This document shows positions 1-6,808 of a DNA stretch of 10,201 nucleotides, in pieces. Position numbers and translations under genes: made by a program. A model generated the notes under the pieces. The model did no database searches and was not told where the DNA came from. It saw only the letters and a list, made by a program, of their open reading frames with translations. Position 1 is the first letter of the stretch. Every line of letters starts with the position of its first letter. This DNA is from JBFMDU01 sp034431935 (GTDB lineage: Bacteria > Chloroflexota > Dehalococcoidia > GIF9 > JBFMDU01). The stretch spans positions 1-10,201 of the forward strand of contig DAOUCU010000086.1 of NCBI GenBank assembly GCA_034431935.1. The letters are read 5' to 3'.

Positions 1-622
1 GGCGGCGGTCTCCGTGAAGCGGCTTCTGTCAGGGGGGATGGACAATCAGGCGCGGTTTGAGCTGAGGGCCCTGGTGGGCCGGGACACAACCAGACTTGAC
101 CAGTCCCAGATGGCATCGGCAGTGGTGGAATCGGTAGCAGAGAACAGCTGCGATAGTTTCGTTGCCCCGTTTTTCTATTTCATCCTGTTCGGTGTGCCCG
201 GGGCCGTCGCTTACCGGGTCATTAATACCTTCGACGCCATGGTCGGTCATCATGGCGAGTGGGAATACCTCGGCAAGTTTGCGGCCCGGTTCGATGACGC
301 TGCGAACTATATACCGGCCCGGCTGAGTGCGCTTCTGTTGACGCTGGCCGCCGGGGTCTCGCGCCAGAACCTGGCCGGGGCCTGGCGCGCCATGCGGCGT
401 GACCACCGCCTTACAGAGAGTCCAAATGCCGGCTGGACGATGAGTGCCGCCGCCGGCGCCCTCGGGCTCAGGCTTGAGAAGGTCGGGTACTACTGTCTTG
501 GTGGAGGAGCGGCGCCAACGGTGGCGGCGATTGATGCCTCACTGTCCCTGCTGACCGTTCAGGCAGTCATCTGGGCCGGTCTGTGTCTTATTCTGGAGGT
601 CCTGCGTGCCGCCTTTGCCTAA
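1..622 (+). CDS. cbiB: Adenosylcobinamide-phosphate synthase CbiB, C-terminal two thirds (5' end outside window)
   Basis: CbiB (called CobD in aerobic-pathway nomenclature) is a membrane protein that joins adenosylcobyric acid to (R)-1-amino-2-propanol phosphate, giving adenosylcobinamide phosphate. About 206 codons are visible, against roughly 300-320 for the family, so some 100 N-terminal residues lie upstream. The frame is open through base 2, and the GTG at 14 is an internal valine, not the start. Family signatures seen are LVGRDTTRLD, then VESVAENSCDSFVAPFF, then YRVINTFDAMVGH, YIPARLSALLLT and SPNAGWTMSAAAGALG. Hydrophobic stretches around VAPFFYFILFGVPGAVAY and the last 25 residues are probable membrane helices. 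Its end overlaps the start of cobD, whose product supplies the aminopropanol phosphate it uses. Identification is firm; only the start is missing. Confidence 0.95.
   Translation, partial: AAVSVKRLLSGGMDNQARFELRALVGRDTTRLDQSQMASAVVESVAENSCDSFVAPFFYFILFGVPGAVAYRVINTFDAMVGHHGEWEYLGKFAARFDDAANYIPARLSALLLTLAAGVSRQNLAGAWRAMRRDHRLTESPNAGWTMSAAAGALGLRLEKVGYYCLGGGAAPTVAAIDASLSLLTVQAVIWAGLCLILEVLRAAFA
595..599 (+). promoter_or_regulatory. Ribosome binding site for cobD
   Basis: A perfect GGAGG lies six bases before the GTG at 606, inside the end of cbiB. It decides the GTG start of the aminotransferase-fold gene and implies translational coupling with cbiB. Confidence 0.75.
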
Positions 623-1700
623 GCCGCATATTGTCAGGCTACCTCACGGCGTTCATGGCGGCATCGACTTCGCCGAAGTGGAGGGACTTGGCATCAGACC
701 GGAGAGCGTTGTTGATTTCAGCGTTTGCACCAACCCGTTCGGGCCGCCGCCGTCGGTCCGGAAAGCGCTGATGTCGGCGAATCTGGTGTGCTACCCGGAC
801 TCACGCAGTACAATGCTCCGGCGTGCCCTGGCGGCTTATTTCAATGTCAGTGAAGGAAACGTGCTGGTGGCCAGCGGCTCTACCGATATCATTCGTATGG
901 CGGCTCTGGCTTACGCCGGACCCGGCGATACCATTATGGTTCCCCGGCCGACCTATGGTGACTACGAAATCGCCTGCCGACTGGCCGGTGCGGTGGTGCT
1001 GGCCCGGCCGCGCGCCGGAGGTAAGAACCTGCGCCTGAGCCCGTCGGATGTAATTAGTCTCCTCCGCCGACGCCGGCCGCGCCTGCTTTTTCTGTGTAAT
1101 CCCAACAACCCGACCGGCCAGTACTTATCCCGGGAAGATGTCGGGGCAGTCCTTGACGCATTTCCGGAGACGCTGGTGGTTCTGGACGAAGCCTATGCGG
1201 CCTTCGTAGCTGAGCGCTGGTCATCAGCGGCGTTTACCGATCGGCGCAATTTGCTGGTGGTCCGTTCCATGACCAAAGACTATGCGCTGGCCGGCCTGAG
1301 GCTCGGTTACGCGCTGGCCCACCGGTCGGTCATCTCGACGCTGGAACGGGTGCAGTCGCCATGGAGCGTCAATGCTCCGGCCCAGTCGGTTGGCCTGGCG
1401 GTGCTGGAGGCTGACGGTTACCTTGAGAAGTGTCGGAAACGCATCGAGACCGCCAAAACGTTTTTGATGGGGGAACTGGAGCGTTTGGGACTGGAGACGG
1501 TGCCATCGGCGGCCAACTTCTTTCTGGTAAAGGTGGGAAACGCGGCACGGTTTCGACGTGAGTTACTGCAGCGTGGCTTTCTGGTGCGTGACTGCGCCTC
1601 CTTCGGACTGCCCGATTACATTCGTCTTGGAGTCAGGACATTGCCCGAGTGCCGCAGATTGATTGGGGCCATAGAGGCAAGCGGAGTGATTGAGCAATGA
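606..1700 (+). CDS. cobD: L-threonine-O-3-phosphate decarboxylase CobD (PLP-dependent, aminotransferase fold)
   Basis: Predicted to decarboxylate L-threonine phosphate to (R)-1-amino-2-propanol phosphate, the linker that CbiB adds to adenosylcobyric acid. The 364-residue protein is a class I/II aminotransferase-fold enzyme. NPNNPTG is at 165-171, DEAY at 194-197, the PLP lysine is K224 in SMTKDYALAGLRLGY, and a likely carboxylate-binding arginine is R340 in YIRLGVR. The closest relative by fold is HisC, but the N-terminus (HGG near 17-19, then VDFSVCTNPFG at 36-46) matches the HGGN...LDFSANINPLG pattern of CobD. The position next to cbiB supports this. The start is GTG with GGAGG six bases upstream, overlapping cbiB by 17 bases. 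Its end overlaps cobQ by ATGA. The Pseudomonas-style name is cobC. A generic HisC role cannot be fully excluded from sequence alone. Confidence 0.9.
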   Translation: MPPLPKPHIVRLPHGVHGGIDFAEVEGLGIRPESVVDFSVCTNPFGPPPSVRKALMSANLVCYPDSRSTMLRRALAAYFNVSEGNVLVASGSTDIIRMAALAYAGPGDTIMVPRPTYGDYEIACRLAGAVVLARPRAGGKNLRLSPSDVISLLRRRRPRLLFLCNPNNPTGQYLSREDVGAVLDAFPETLVVLDEAYAAFVAERWSSAAFTDRRNLLVVRSMTKDYALAGLRLGYALAHRSVISTLERVQSPWSVNAPAQSVGLAVLEADGYLEKCRKRIETAKTFLMGELERLGLETVPSAANFFLVKVGNAARFRRELLQRGFLVRDCASFGLPDYIRLGVRTLPECRRLIGAIEASGVIEQ

Positions 1701-3208
1701 CGGCTCGGACGATTATGGTGCAGGGGACGGCGTCATCCGTCGGCAAGAGCGTCATTGCCGCTGCCCTGTGCCGTATTCTTCGGCAGGACGGATACCGTGC
1801 GGCACCGTTCAAGTCGCAGAACATGGCCCTTAACTCCTTTGTGACCTGGGATGGCGGTGAAATTGGGCGGGCTCAGGCAGTTCAGGCCGAGGCCGCCGGT
1901 ATCGAGCCGGCAGTGGATATGAACCCCATATTGCTGAAACCGGAAGCCGACGCCGTTTCTCAGGTCATCGTGCTGGGAAAAGTAGCCGGCAGGCTTAAAG
2001 CCGACGAATACTATGAACACACCGCGGAACTGTTGAAGGTGGTTGAAGGCGCGCTTGACCGGCTGTGTGCGGCTTACGATGTGGTTGTCATCGAGGGCGC
2101 CGGTAGTCCCGCCGAGGTCAACCTGACAGAACGGGAAATCGCCAATATGCGCATCGCCCATCTCCGGCATACGCCGGTGCTGCTGGTGGGCGATATTGAC
2201 CGGGGCGGCGTTTTTGCCTCGCTGGTGGGCACGCTGGAATTGCTGAGGCCTGACGACAGGGACCTGGTAAAAGGCTTCATCATCAACAGGTTTCGCGGCA
2301 ATGCGGACCTGCTCCGGCCCGGCCTGGACTTTCTGGAGCAGAGGACAGGCAAGCCGGTCCTTGGCGTGGTCCCATACTCCCGGGATGTCGCCGTGGCCCA
2401 GGAGGACTCGGTCTATCTCGACCAGCGCCGTCAGTCGAGGGTCAAGTCCGGTGCGCTGGATATCGCTGTTATTCACCTGCCGCGGGTAAGTAATTATGAT
2501 GATTTTGACCCGCTGGAAGAGGCCGGGTGCCATGTGCGTTATGTCCGTACCGCCGGCGAATTGGGTGTGCCCGATATAGTCATCCTGCCCGGCACCAAGA
2601 GCACCGTTGCCGACCTTGCGTACGTGCGTGGGCAGGGGCTTGACCGGGCGATTGTCACTCTGGCAGGGGAGGGGGTGCCGGTGGTTGGTATTTGCGGCGG
2701 TTATCAGATGCTTGGCCAGACCATCAGCGACCCCGAAGGGGCCGAGGGCATGCCCGGCATTGTACCGGGGCTGGGTCTGCTCGACACAGAAACGGTATTC
2801 CGGCCGGAAAAGCGGACGGCACAGGTGAGGGCGCTGGTGGTCTGTGATACCGGGCTTTTTGCCGGACTGAATGGAATCGAAGTTGCCGGTTACGAGATAC
2901 ATATGGGAGCCAGTTCCGGAAATGGCCGGGCATTATTTCGCGTTGTTACCGCGCCTCGTGGTGATAGCGGCTATTTCGATGGCAGTGTCAGCGGCTCCGG
3001 ACTGGTCTTCGGTACGTACATTCACGGGCTATTCCGTAACGCGGATTTCACCGGTCGCTTCCTGGACAACGTGAGGCGGCTGAGAAAACCGGACGCAACC
3101 TTGCATGAGACGGGAGCGTATGATGACCGCTATGACCGGCTGGCGCATCTGGTAAGGCAGAGTCTCGATGTGAAGCGTGTCTACGAAATTATTTTTGGGA
3201 GGCAGTAA
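1697..3208 (+). CDS. cobQ: Adenosylcobyric acid synthase, glutamine-hydrolysing (CobQ/CbiP)
   Basis: Amidates adenosylcobyrinic acid a,c-diamide at four side chains (b, d, e, g), using ATP and glutamine, to give adenosylcobyric acid in the cytoplasm. The length, 503 residues, is typical. The N-terminal dethiobiotin-synthetase-like ATPase domain (about 1-235) has a P-loop variant GTASSVGKS (10-18), PFKSQNMALNS (37-47), EGAGSPAEVNL (133-143) and DIDRGGVFASL (166-176). The C-terminal class I glutamine amidotransferase domain (about 254-450) has the nucleophile C333 in GICGGYQMLG and H443 in GTYIHGLF, so both halves look catalytically intact. The ATG at 1697 overlaps the cobD stop as ATGA. The stop shares one base with the cobO start. 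The related CobB/CbiA a,c-diamide synthase was considered, but the motifs and the amidotransferase half fit CobQ better. Confidence 0.96.
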   Translation: MTARTIMVQGTASSVGKSVIAAALCRILRQDGYRAAPFKSQNMALNSFVTWDGGEIGRAQAVQAEAAGIEPAVDMNPILLKPEADAVSQVIVLGKVAGRLKADEYYEHTAELLKVVEGALDRLCAAYDVVVIEGAGSPAEVNLTEREIANMRIAHLRHTPVLLVGDIDRGGVFASLVGTLELLRPDDRDLVKGFIINRFRGNADLLRPGLDFLEQRTGKPVLGVVPYSRDVAVAQEDSVYLDQRRQSRVKSGALDIAVIHLPRVSNYDDFDPLEEAGCHVRYVRTAGELGVPDIVILPGTKSTVADLAYVRGQGLDRAIVTLAGEGVPVVGICGGYQMLGQTISDPEGAEGMPGIVPGLGLLDTETVFRPEKRTAQVRALVVCDTGLFAGLNGIEVAGYEIHMGASSGNGRALFRVVTAPRGDSGYFDGSVSGSGLVFGTYIHGLFRNADFTGRFLDNVRRLRKPDATLHETGAYDDRYDRLAHLVRQSLDVKRVYEIIFGRQ

Positions 3209-3741
3209 TGTCTGACAACGGCAACCTTTCAAAGGGGCTGGTGCAGGTCTATACCGGCGATGGTAAAGGCAAGACAACGGCGGCGCTGGGGCTGGCTATG
3301 CGTGCTGTTGGTCAGGGTCTTAAAGTCATCTTCATCCAGTTTATGAAAGGCGACCCAGAGTGTGGGGAGCATCGCTTTGTCCAGAAATACCATCCCTTCG
3401 AGATGGTCCAGCTCCATCAGAGCGATGTTTTCGCCACCCCGAAGGAGCAACTGAGGCGCGAGGCGGAGGAGACCTTTAACTTTGCGGAAAAGGCCCTCAC
3501 CGGCGGCCAGTACGACATGGTGATAGTCGATGAAATACTGGTGGCGGTCAGGGACGGCCTGCTTGATGGGGCGCAGGTAATCGGCCTTATTAACAGAAAG
3601 CCGGAGAAGGTAGAGCTGGTGTTGACCGGCCGCAACGCACCGCCGGAGGTGGTCAAGGCGGCCGATCTGGTTACGGAAATGCTGATGATCAAACACCCGT
3701 TTACCCAGGGACTGTCCGCCCGGCGTGGTATCGAGTTCTGA
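3208..3741 (+). CDS. cobO: Corrinoid (cob(I)yrinic acid a,c-diamide) adenosyltransferase, CobA/CobO/BtuR type
   Basis: Transfers the 5'-deoxyadenosyl group of ATP to the Co(I) form of a corrinoid, making the adenosyl form that CobQ and later enzymes use, and can also serve corrinoid salvage. The 177-residue length is normal. The P-loop is GDGKGKTTAALG (from residue 18), VIVDEI is the Walker B-like strand, and the family-specific tail has VTEMLMIKHPFTQGLSARRGIEF in the expected place. It is the CobA/CobO/BtuR family, not PduO or EutT. A GGGAGG (3197-3202) lies five bases before the ATG, inside the end of cobQ, and the TAATG junction indicates coupled translation. A 33-base gap separates it from cobT; that gap holds only an AGGAAAGG-like ribosome binding site. 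Confidence 0.95.
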   Translation: MSDNGNLSKGLVQVYTGDGKGKTTAALGLAMRAVGQGLKVIFIQFMKGDPECGEHRFVQKYHPFEMVQLHQSDVFATPKEQLRREAEETFNFAEKALTGGQYDMVIVDEILVAVRDGLLDGAQVIGLINRKPEKVELVLTGRNAPPEVVKAADLVTEMLMIKHPFTQGLSARRGIEF

Positions 3742-3774
3742 ATAAACGCAATAAGCGCAGGAAAGGCTGAAACT

Positions 3775-4839
3775 ATGTCCGGTTATCTCGAGCGTGTCAT
3801 CAAGTCAATCAGGCCGCTGGATGGGCCAGCGATGGTGGCGGCCAGGGAGCGTCAGCACTGGCTAACTAAACCGAGAGGTTCCCTCGGGCGTTTGGAGGAG
3901 CTGTCGGTCCGGATTGCCGGTATTACCGGTAATCCGACACCCAGGCTGGAGCGCAAAGCAATAATTACGATGGCCGCCGACCACGGCGTGGTCGCCGAGG
4001 GCGTAAGCCTGTATCCCCAGGCGGTGACCCGCGAAATGGTGCTTAACTTCATCCGCGGCGGCGCCGGCATCAATGTTCTGGCAAAGCTTGTCGGGGCCAG
4101 GGTGGTCGTGGTTGACATGGGCGTTGTCGGCGGTTTCCCGCCGACGGCGGGGCTGGTCTGCCAGATGATTGATTTTGGTACCAGGAATATGGCCCGCGGT
4201 CCGGCAATGACGCGTCAGCAGGCGTTGGATGCGGTTGAGGCTGGTATTGGAATCGTCGAGAAGGAAGCCGCTGGCGGGTTGGACATCGTCGGCACGGGAG
4301 ATATGGGTATTGGTAATACCACCGCCAGCGCAGCCATCTGTGCTGTATTCAGCGGTGAGCCGGCGGCGAAGGTGGCAGGCAGGGGTACGGGACTGGATGA
4401 TGCTCAACTGCAGCACAAAATTGAAGTTATCGAGCGGGCGCTCAAAGTCAACAGGCCGGACCGTCGAGATGCGCTGGATGTCCTGTCCAAGGTTGGCGGG
4501 TTTGAGATTGGGGGGCTGGCGGGGGTTATTCTGGGCAGCGCGGCGCGGCGGATTCCTGTGGTAATCGACGGTTTTGTCTCCGGAGCGGCGGCGATGGTGG
4601 CGGCTGGTCTGTGCCCGCAGGTAACAGAATATCTGATTGCGGCCCATCTCTCAGCTGAAGCCGGTCACGGGCTCATGTTGAGGCATCTCGGTCTTAGTCC
4701 CCTGCTGGACCTCGGGATGCGGCTGGGGGAGGGCACCGGTGGAGCTCTGGGGATGTTCCTGGCTGAGGCCGCGGTCAAAACGCTGGCGGAAATGGCCACC
4801 TTTAAGGAAGCCGGGGTATCCGATATCGAGAATTCGTAA
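3775..4839 (+). CDS. cobT: Nicotinate-nucleotide:dimethylbenzimidazole phosphoribosyltransferase CobT
   Basis: Moves phosphoribose from nicotinate mononucleotide to a lower-ligand base, usually 5,6-dimethylbenzimidazole, giving alpha-ribazole phosphate and nicotinate. The 354 residues match the family length. Signatures are LTKPRGSLGRLEEL (30-43), MAADHGVVAEGVSLYPQAVT (66-85), NFIRGGAGINVLA (91-103), VVVDMGV, GDMGIGNTT (175-183) and RLGEGTGG (316-323). The latter contains E319, matching the catalytic glutamate (E317 in Salmonella). One departure is D176 where Salmonella has the second functional glutamate (E174 in GEMGIGNT). The C-terminal stop abuts the cobS start with no spacing. Which base is activated, benzimidazole, adenine or another, cannot be read from the sequence. 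Confidence 0.96.
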   Translation: MSGYLERVIKSIRPLDGPAMVAARERQHWLTKPRGSLGRLEELSVRIAGITGNPTPRLERKAIITMAADHGVVAEGVSLYPQAVTREMVLNFIRGGAGINVLAKLVGARVVVVDMGVVGGFPPTAGLVCQMIDFGTRNMARGPAMTRQQALDAVEAGIGIVEKEAAGGLDIVGTGDMGIGNTTASAAICAVFSGEPAAKVAGRGTGLDDAQLQHKIEVIERALKVNRPDRRDALDVLSKVGGFEIGGLAGVILGSAARRIPVVIDGFVSGAAAMVAAGLCPQVTEYLIAAHLSAEAGHGLMLRHLGLSPLLDLGMRLGEGTGGALGMFLAEAAVKTLAEMATFKEAGVSDIENS

Positions 4840-5583
4840 ATGTCTTTCTGGTTAGCACTGCAGTTTCTGACTATTATCCCGACGCCGAAGATAAGCGTTG
4901 TGGATGCCGGTAAGCTCGGCGCCTCACTGGCATATTTCCCGGCAGTCGGGCTTCTCCTGGGGTTCATCCTGTTCGGGCTGGACCATGTGCTGGGATACGT
5001 ACTCACGCCGGCGGTGGTCGCTGCCCTGCTGGTTCTGACCCTGGCGGTACTCAGCGGCGGACATCATCTTGACGGTCTGGCGGATACCTGCGATGGGCTG
5101 GTGAGTGGCAGGACCCCTGAGGAGCGGCTAGAGTTGATAACCCGGAGCGGCATCGGCGCCTTCGGCGCTGCCGGTATCGGCATCATATTGTTGCTGAAAT
5201 TTGCCGCGGTCTATTCAGTTGGCGACCGGACCGCCCTGTTCCTGATGCCGGTCCTCAGCCGCTGGGCAGTGGTCGGTACAATCTTCGCATTCCCTTATGC
5301 CCGCGCTTCCGGCCTGGGCGCGCCGTACAAGCAGGGTGTTCGCTGGCAGCACCTCCTTATCGCCACAGTCATTGCCCTAGTGGCCTCGCTGGCGGCTTTC
5401 TGGCTAATGGGACTCGCCGTCATGCTTTTTGTGTGGGCGATTATCTGCGGCATTGCCGCCCTGTTGAAATCCAAGCTTGGCGGGCTTACCGGCGATAGCT
5501 ACGGAGCGATTGTCGAAGTGTCGGAGGTAATGGTCGTAGTTCTGGTCATGGTGATTGAAAGACTAGTAACTAGGTGGTCGTAA
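4840..5583 (+). CDS. cobS: Adenosylcobinamide-GDP ribazoletransferase (cobalamin synthase) CobS
   Basis: Integral membrane enzyme that joins adenosylcobinamide-GDP (from CobU) with alpha-ribazole or its phosphate (from CobT), releasing GMP and closing the nucleotide loop. The 247 residues are in the normal range and mostly hydrophobic, with several predicted membrane helices (about 28-48, 57-73, 109-125, 131-150, 172-208, 228-240). Diagnostic motifs are FLTIIPTP near the N-terminus, SGGHHLDGLADTCDGL (72-87, acidic residues D78, D82, D85), RSGIGAFGAAGI (102-113) and LGGLTGDSYGAIVE (213-226). Its ATG directly follows the cobT stop (TAAATG), and its own stop directly precedes the next ATG, so translation is probably coupled on both sides. 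Confidence 0.96.
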   Translation: MSFWLALQFLTIIPTPKISVVDAGKLGASLAYFPAVGLLLGFILFGLDHVLGYVLTPAVVAALLVLTLAVLSGGHHLDGLADTCDGLVSGRTPEERLELITRSGIGAFGAAGIGIILLLKFAAVYSVGDRTALFLMPVLSRWAVVGTIFAFPYARASGLGAPYKQGVRWQHLLIATVIALVASLAAFWLMGLAVMLFVWAIICGIAALLKSKLGGLTGDSYGAIVEVSEVMVVVLVMVIERLVTRWS

Positions 5584-6249
5584 ATGGCGAAGTATGCATG
5601 CCTGTGGAGCGGTGGCAAGGACAGTTGTTACGCCGGCTATTGCGCGATGCGGGCAGGATTTGATGTCTCGTGCCTGGTCAACTTTGTCGGTGAGGATGGT
5701 CGGTCGCGGTCTCACGGACTGCCGGCGGCCCTGCTGGCCCGCCAGGCTGAAGCGATTGAGATGCCAATCGTGCAGCCGGTGGTGGACCGTGGTGGTTATG
5801 AGAGAGCTTTCAAGGCAACATTTGAAGGGCTGAGGTCTTCGCGGGGCGTCACCGGCGTGGTGGCGGGGGACATGGAGCTTCAGGAGCACCGGGACTGGCT
5901 GGAGAAAGTGTGCGCCGAAGCCGGGATGGAGTTGCTTTTGCCGCTATGGCGCTGGCCTCCGTGGGCTGTTCTTGACGGCTTCATCGGCGCCGGCTTCAAA
6001 GCGGTTATCGTGGCCACCAAAGCCGATGTCCTGGGTGAAAAGTGGTTGGGGAGGGAGGTTGTTGGGGATCTGCTTGGTGAGTTCGGTGTACTTCAGGAAA
6101 GCACGGGATTCAATCCCTGCGGGGAATCGGGTGAGTACCATACCTTCGTTGTCGATGGCCCGCTGTTCAAGATGCCTGTAGCTATCGGGAAGACAGCGCG
6201 GGTTCTGAGGGACGGGAGATGGTTCCTTGAAGTGCTGGGGCCAGAGTGA
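5584..6249 (+). CDS. PP-loop ATP pyrophosphatase, Dph6/MJ0570 family (diphthine-ammonia ligase-like), role unknown
   Basis: A 221-residue adenine-nucleotide alpha-hydrolase (PP-loop) protein. The ATP-binding SGGKDS is at 9-14. Family motifs follow: GDMELQEHRDWLEKVC (95-110), LPLW (119-122), and the C-terminal NPCGESGEYHT (177-187) with DGPLF (191-195). In archaea and eukaryotes the homologue Dph6 amidates diphthine on elongation factor 2. Bacteria have no diphthamide, so the database-style name would mislead here. Such enzymes activate a carboxylate or carbonyl with ATP and use ammonia. It lies between cobS and cobU with zero spacing to cobS and ten bases before the cobU ATG, which points to a corrinoid-related job (inference). 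AGGTGG (5572-5577) precedes the ATG. The fold and family are secure; the substrate is not known. Confidence 0.85.
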   Translation: MAKYACLWSGGKDSCYAGYCAMRAGFDVSCLVNFVGEDGRSRSHGLPAALLARQAEAIEMPIVQPVVDRGGYERAFKATFEGLRSSRGVTGVVAGDMELQEHRDWLEKVCAEAGMELLLPLWRWPPWAVLDGFIGAGFKAVIVATKADVLGEKWLGREVVGDLLGEFGVLQESTGFNPCGESGEYHTFVVDGPLFKMPVAIGKTARVLRDGRWFLEVLGPE

Positions 6250-6253
6250 GGAG
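6248..6253 (+). promoter_or_regulatory. Ribosome binding site for cobU
   Basis: GAGGAG lies six bases before the ATG at 6260 and begins inside the stop codon of the preceding gene. It favours 6260 over an in-frame TTG at 6227, which would add eleven residues that do not resemble the CobU N-terminus. Confidence 0.7.
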
Positions 6254-6259
6254 CAGGAT

Positions 6260-6808
6260 ATGGCGCACCGGTGCATCTTAATTCTCGGCGGAGCACGGAG
6301 TGGCAAGAGCGACTATGCTCAGAAGCTGGCGTCAAGCCTTGGCGGCGAGGTGCTCTTTGTGGCTACGGCCCGGGCGCTGGACGGGGAAATGCGTGAGCGA
6401 ATCGAGGCGCATCGGAAGGCGCGTCCCGCGGCATGGCGGACTCTGGAGCTTGCCCGGGGCCTTGGTAGCGGAATCGAAAAGCATGCGGGTGATGCCGGGG
6501 TCGTCATTATTGACTGTCTCACTCTGCTGGTCTCGAACCTTGCTGGTGTGGGCGGGGGTGTTGAAAAGACCAGACAGCGTGTCCGGCGGGAAATCAACTC
6601 ATTGCTCGGGTGCGTGGACAGAGTTAAAGCAACTTTTATCATGGTCTCCAACGAGGTTGGCCTTGGTATCGTGCCGGATAACCCGCTTGGTCGTTTGTAT
6701 CGTGACCTCCTTGGTGAGGCTAACACGACGGTAGCAAACAGGGCAGATGAAGTCTATTTCATGATTGCTGGTATTCCAGTGAAACTGAAGGGAGAAAAAA
6801 GTGAATAA
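6260..6808 (+). CDS. cobU: Bifunctional adenosylcobinamide kinase / adenosylcobinamide-phosphate guanylyltransferase CobU
   Basis: Phosphorylates adenosylcobinamide and then transfers GMP from GTP to give adenosylcobinamide-GDP, the substrate of CobS. The 182-residue protein has the P-loop GGARSGKS (10-17) right after a short N-terminal strand, which fixes the start. ATARALDGEMRERIEAHRKARP follows, with H51 in the position of the guanylylated histidine (H46 in Salmonella CobU). IIDCLTLLVSN is the Walker B region. The C-terminal family block VSNEVGLGIVPDNPLGRLYRDLLG precedes AGIPVKLK. All catalytic features look intact. The last eight bases overlap the GTG start of the btuF-like gene. Confidence 0.96.
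   Translation: MAHRCILILGGARSGKSDYAQKLASSLGGEVLFVATARALDGEMRERIEAHRKARPAAWRTLELARGLGSGIEKHAGDAGVVIIDCLTLLVSNLAGVGGGVEKTRQRVRREINSLLGCVDRVKATFIMVSNEVGLGIVPDNPLGRLYRDLLGEANTTVANRADEVYFMIAGIPVKLKGEKSE

Noticed and set aside
14..622. GTG at 14 as the start of cbiB
   Set aside because: The frame is open to the window edge and the protein would lack about a third of CbiB; it is a valine inside a truncated gene.
1733..2902. 389-codon open frame on the minus strand opposite cobQ
   Set aside because: It lies wholly within a clearly identified cobQ, has no recognisable domain, and its Pro/His/Gln-rich composition is typical of antisense frames in GC-rich coding DNA.
3742..3774. Possible promoter, riboswitch or small RNA in the cobO-cobT gap
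   Set aside because: It is only 33 bases, far too short for a cobalamin riboswitch, and shows only a ribosome binding site. Any riboswitch controlling the operon would be upstream of the window.
3862..4647. 261-codon open frame on the minus strand opposite cobT
   Set aside because: Same reasoning: it is entirely inside cobT, has low-complexity composition, no ribosome binding site was noticed, and no family resemblance.
6227..6259. TTG at 6227 as the start of cobU
   Set aside because: It would overlap the preceding gene and add residues not seen in CobU; the ATG at 6260 has a well-placed GAGGAG.
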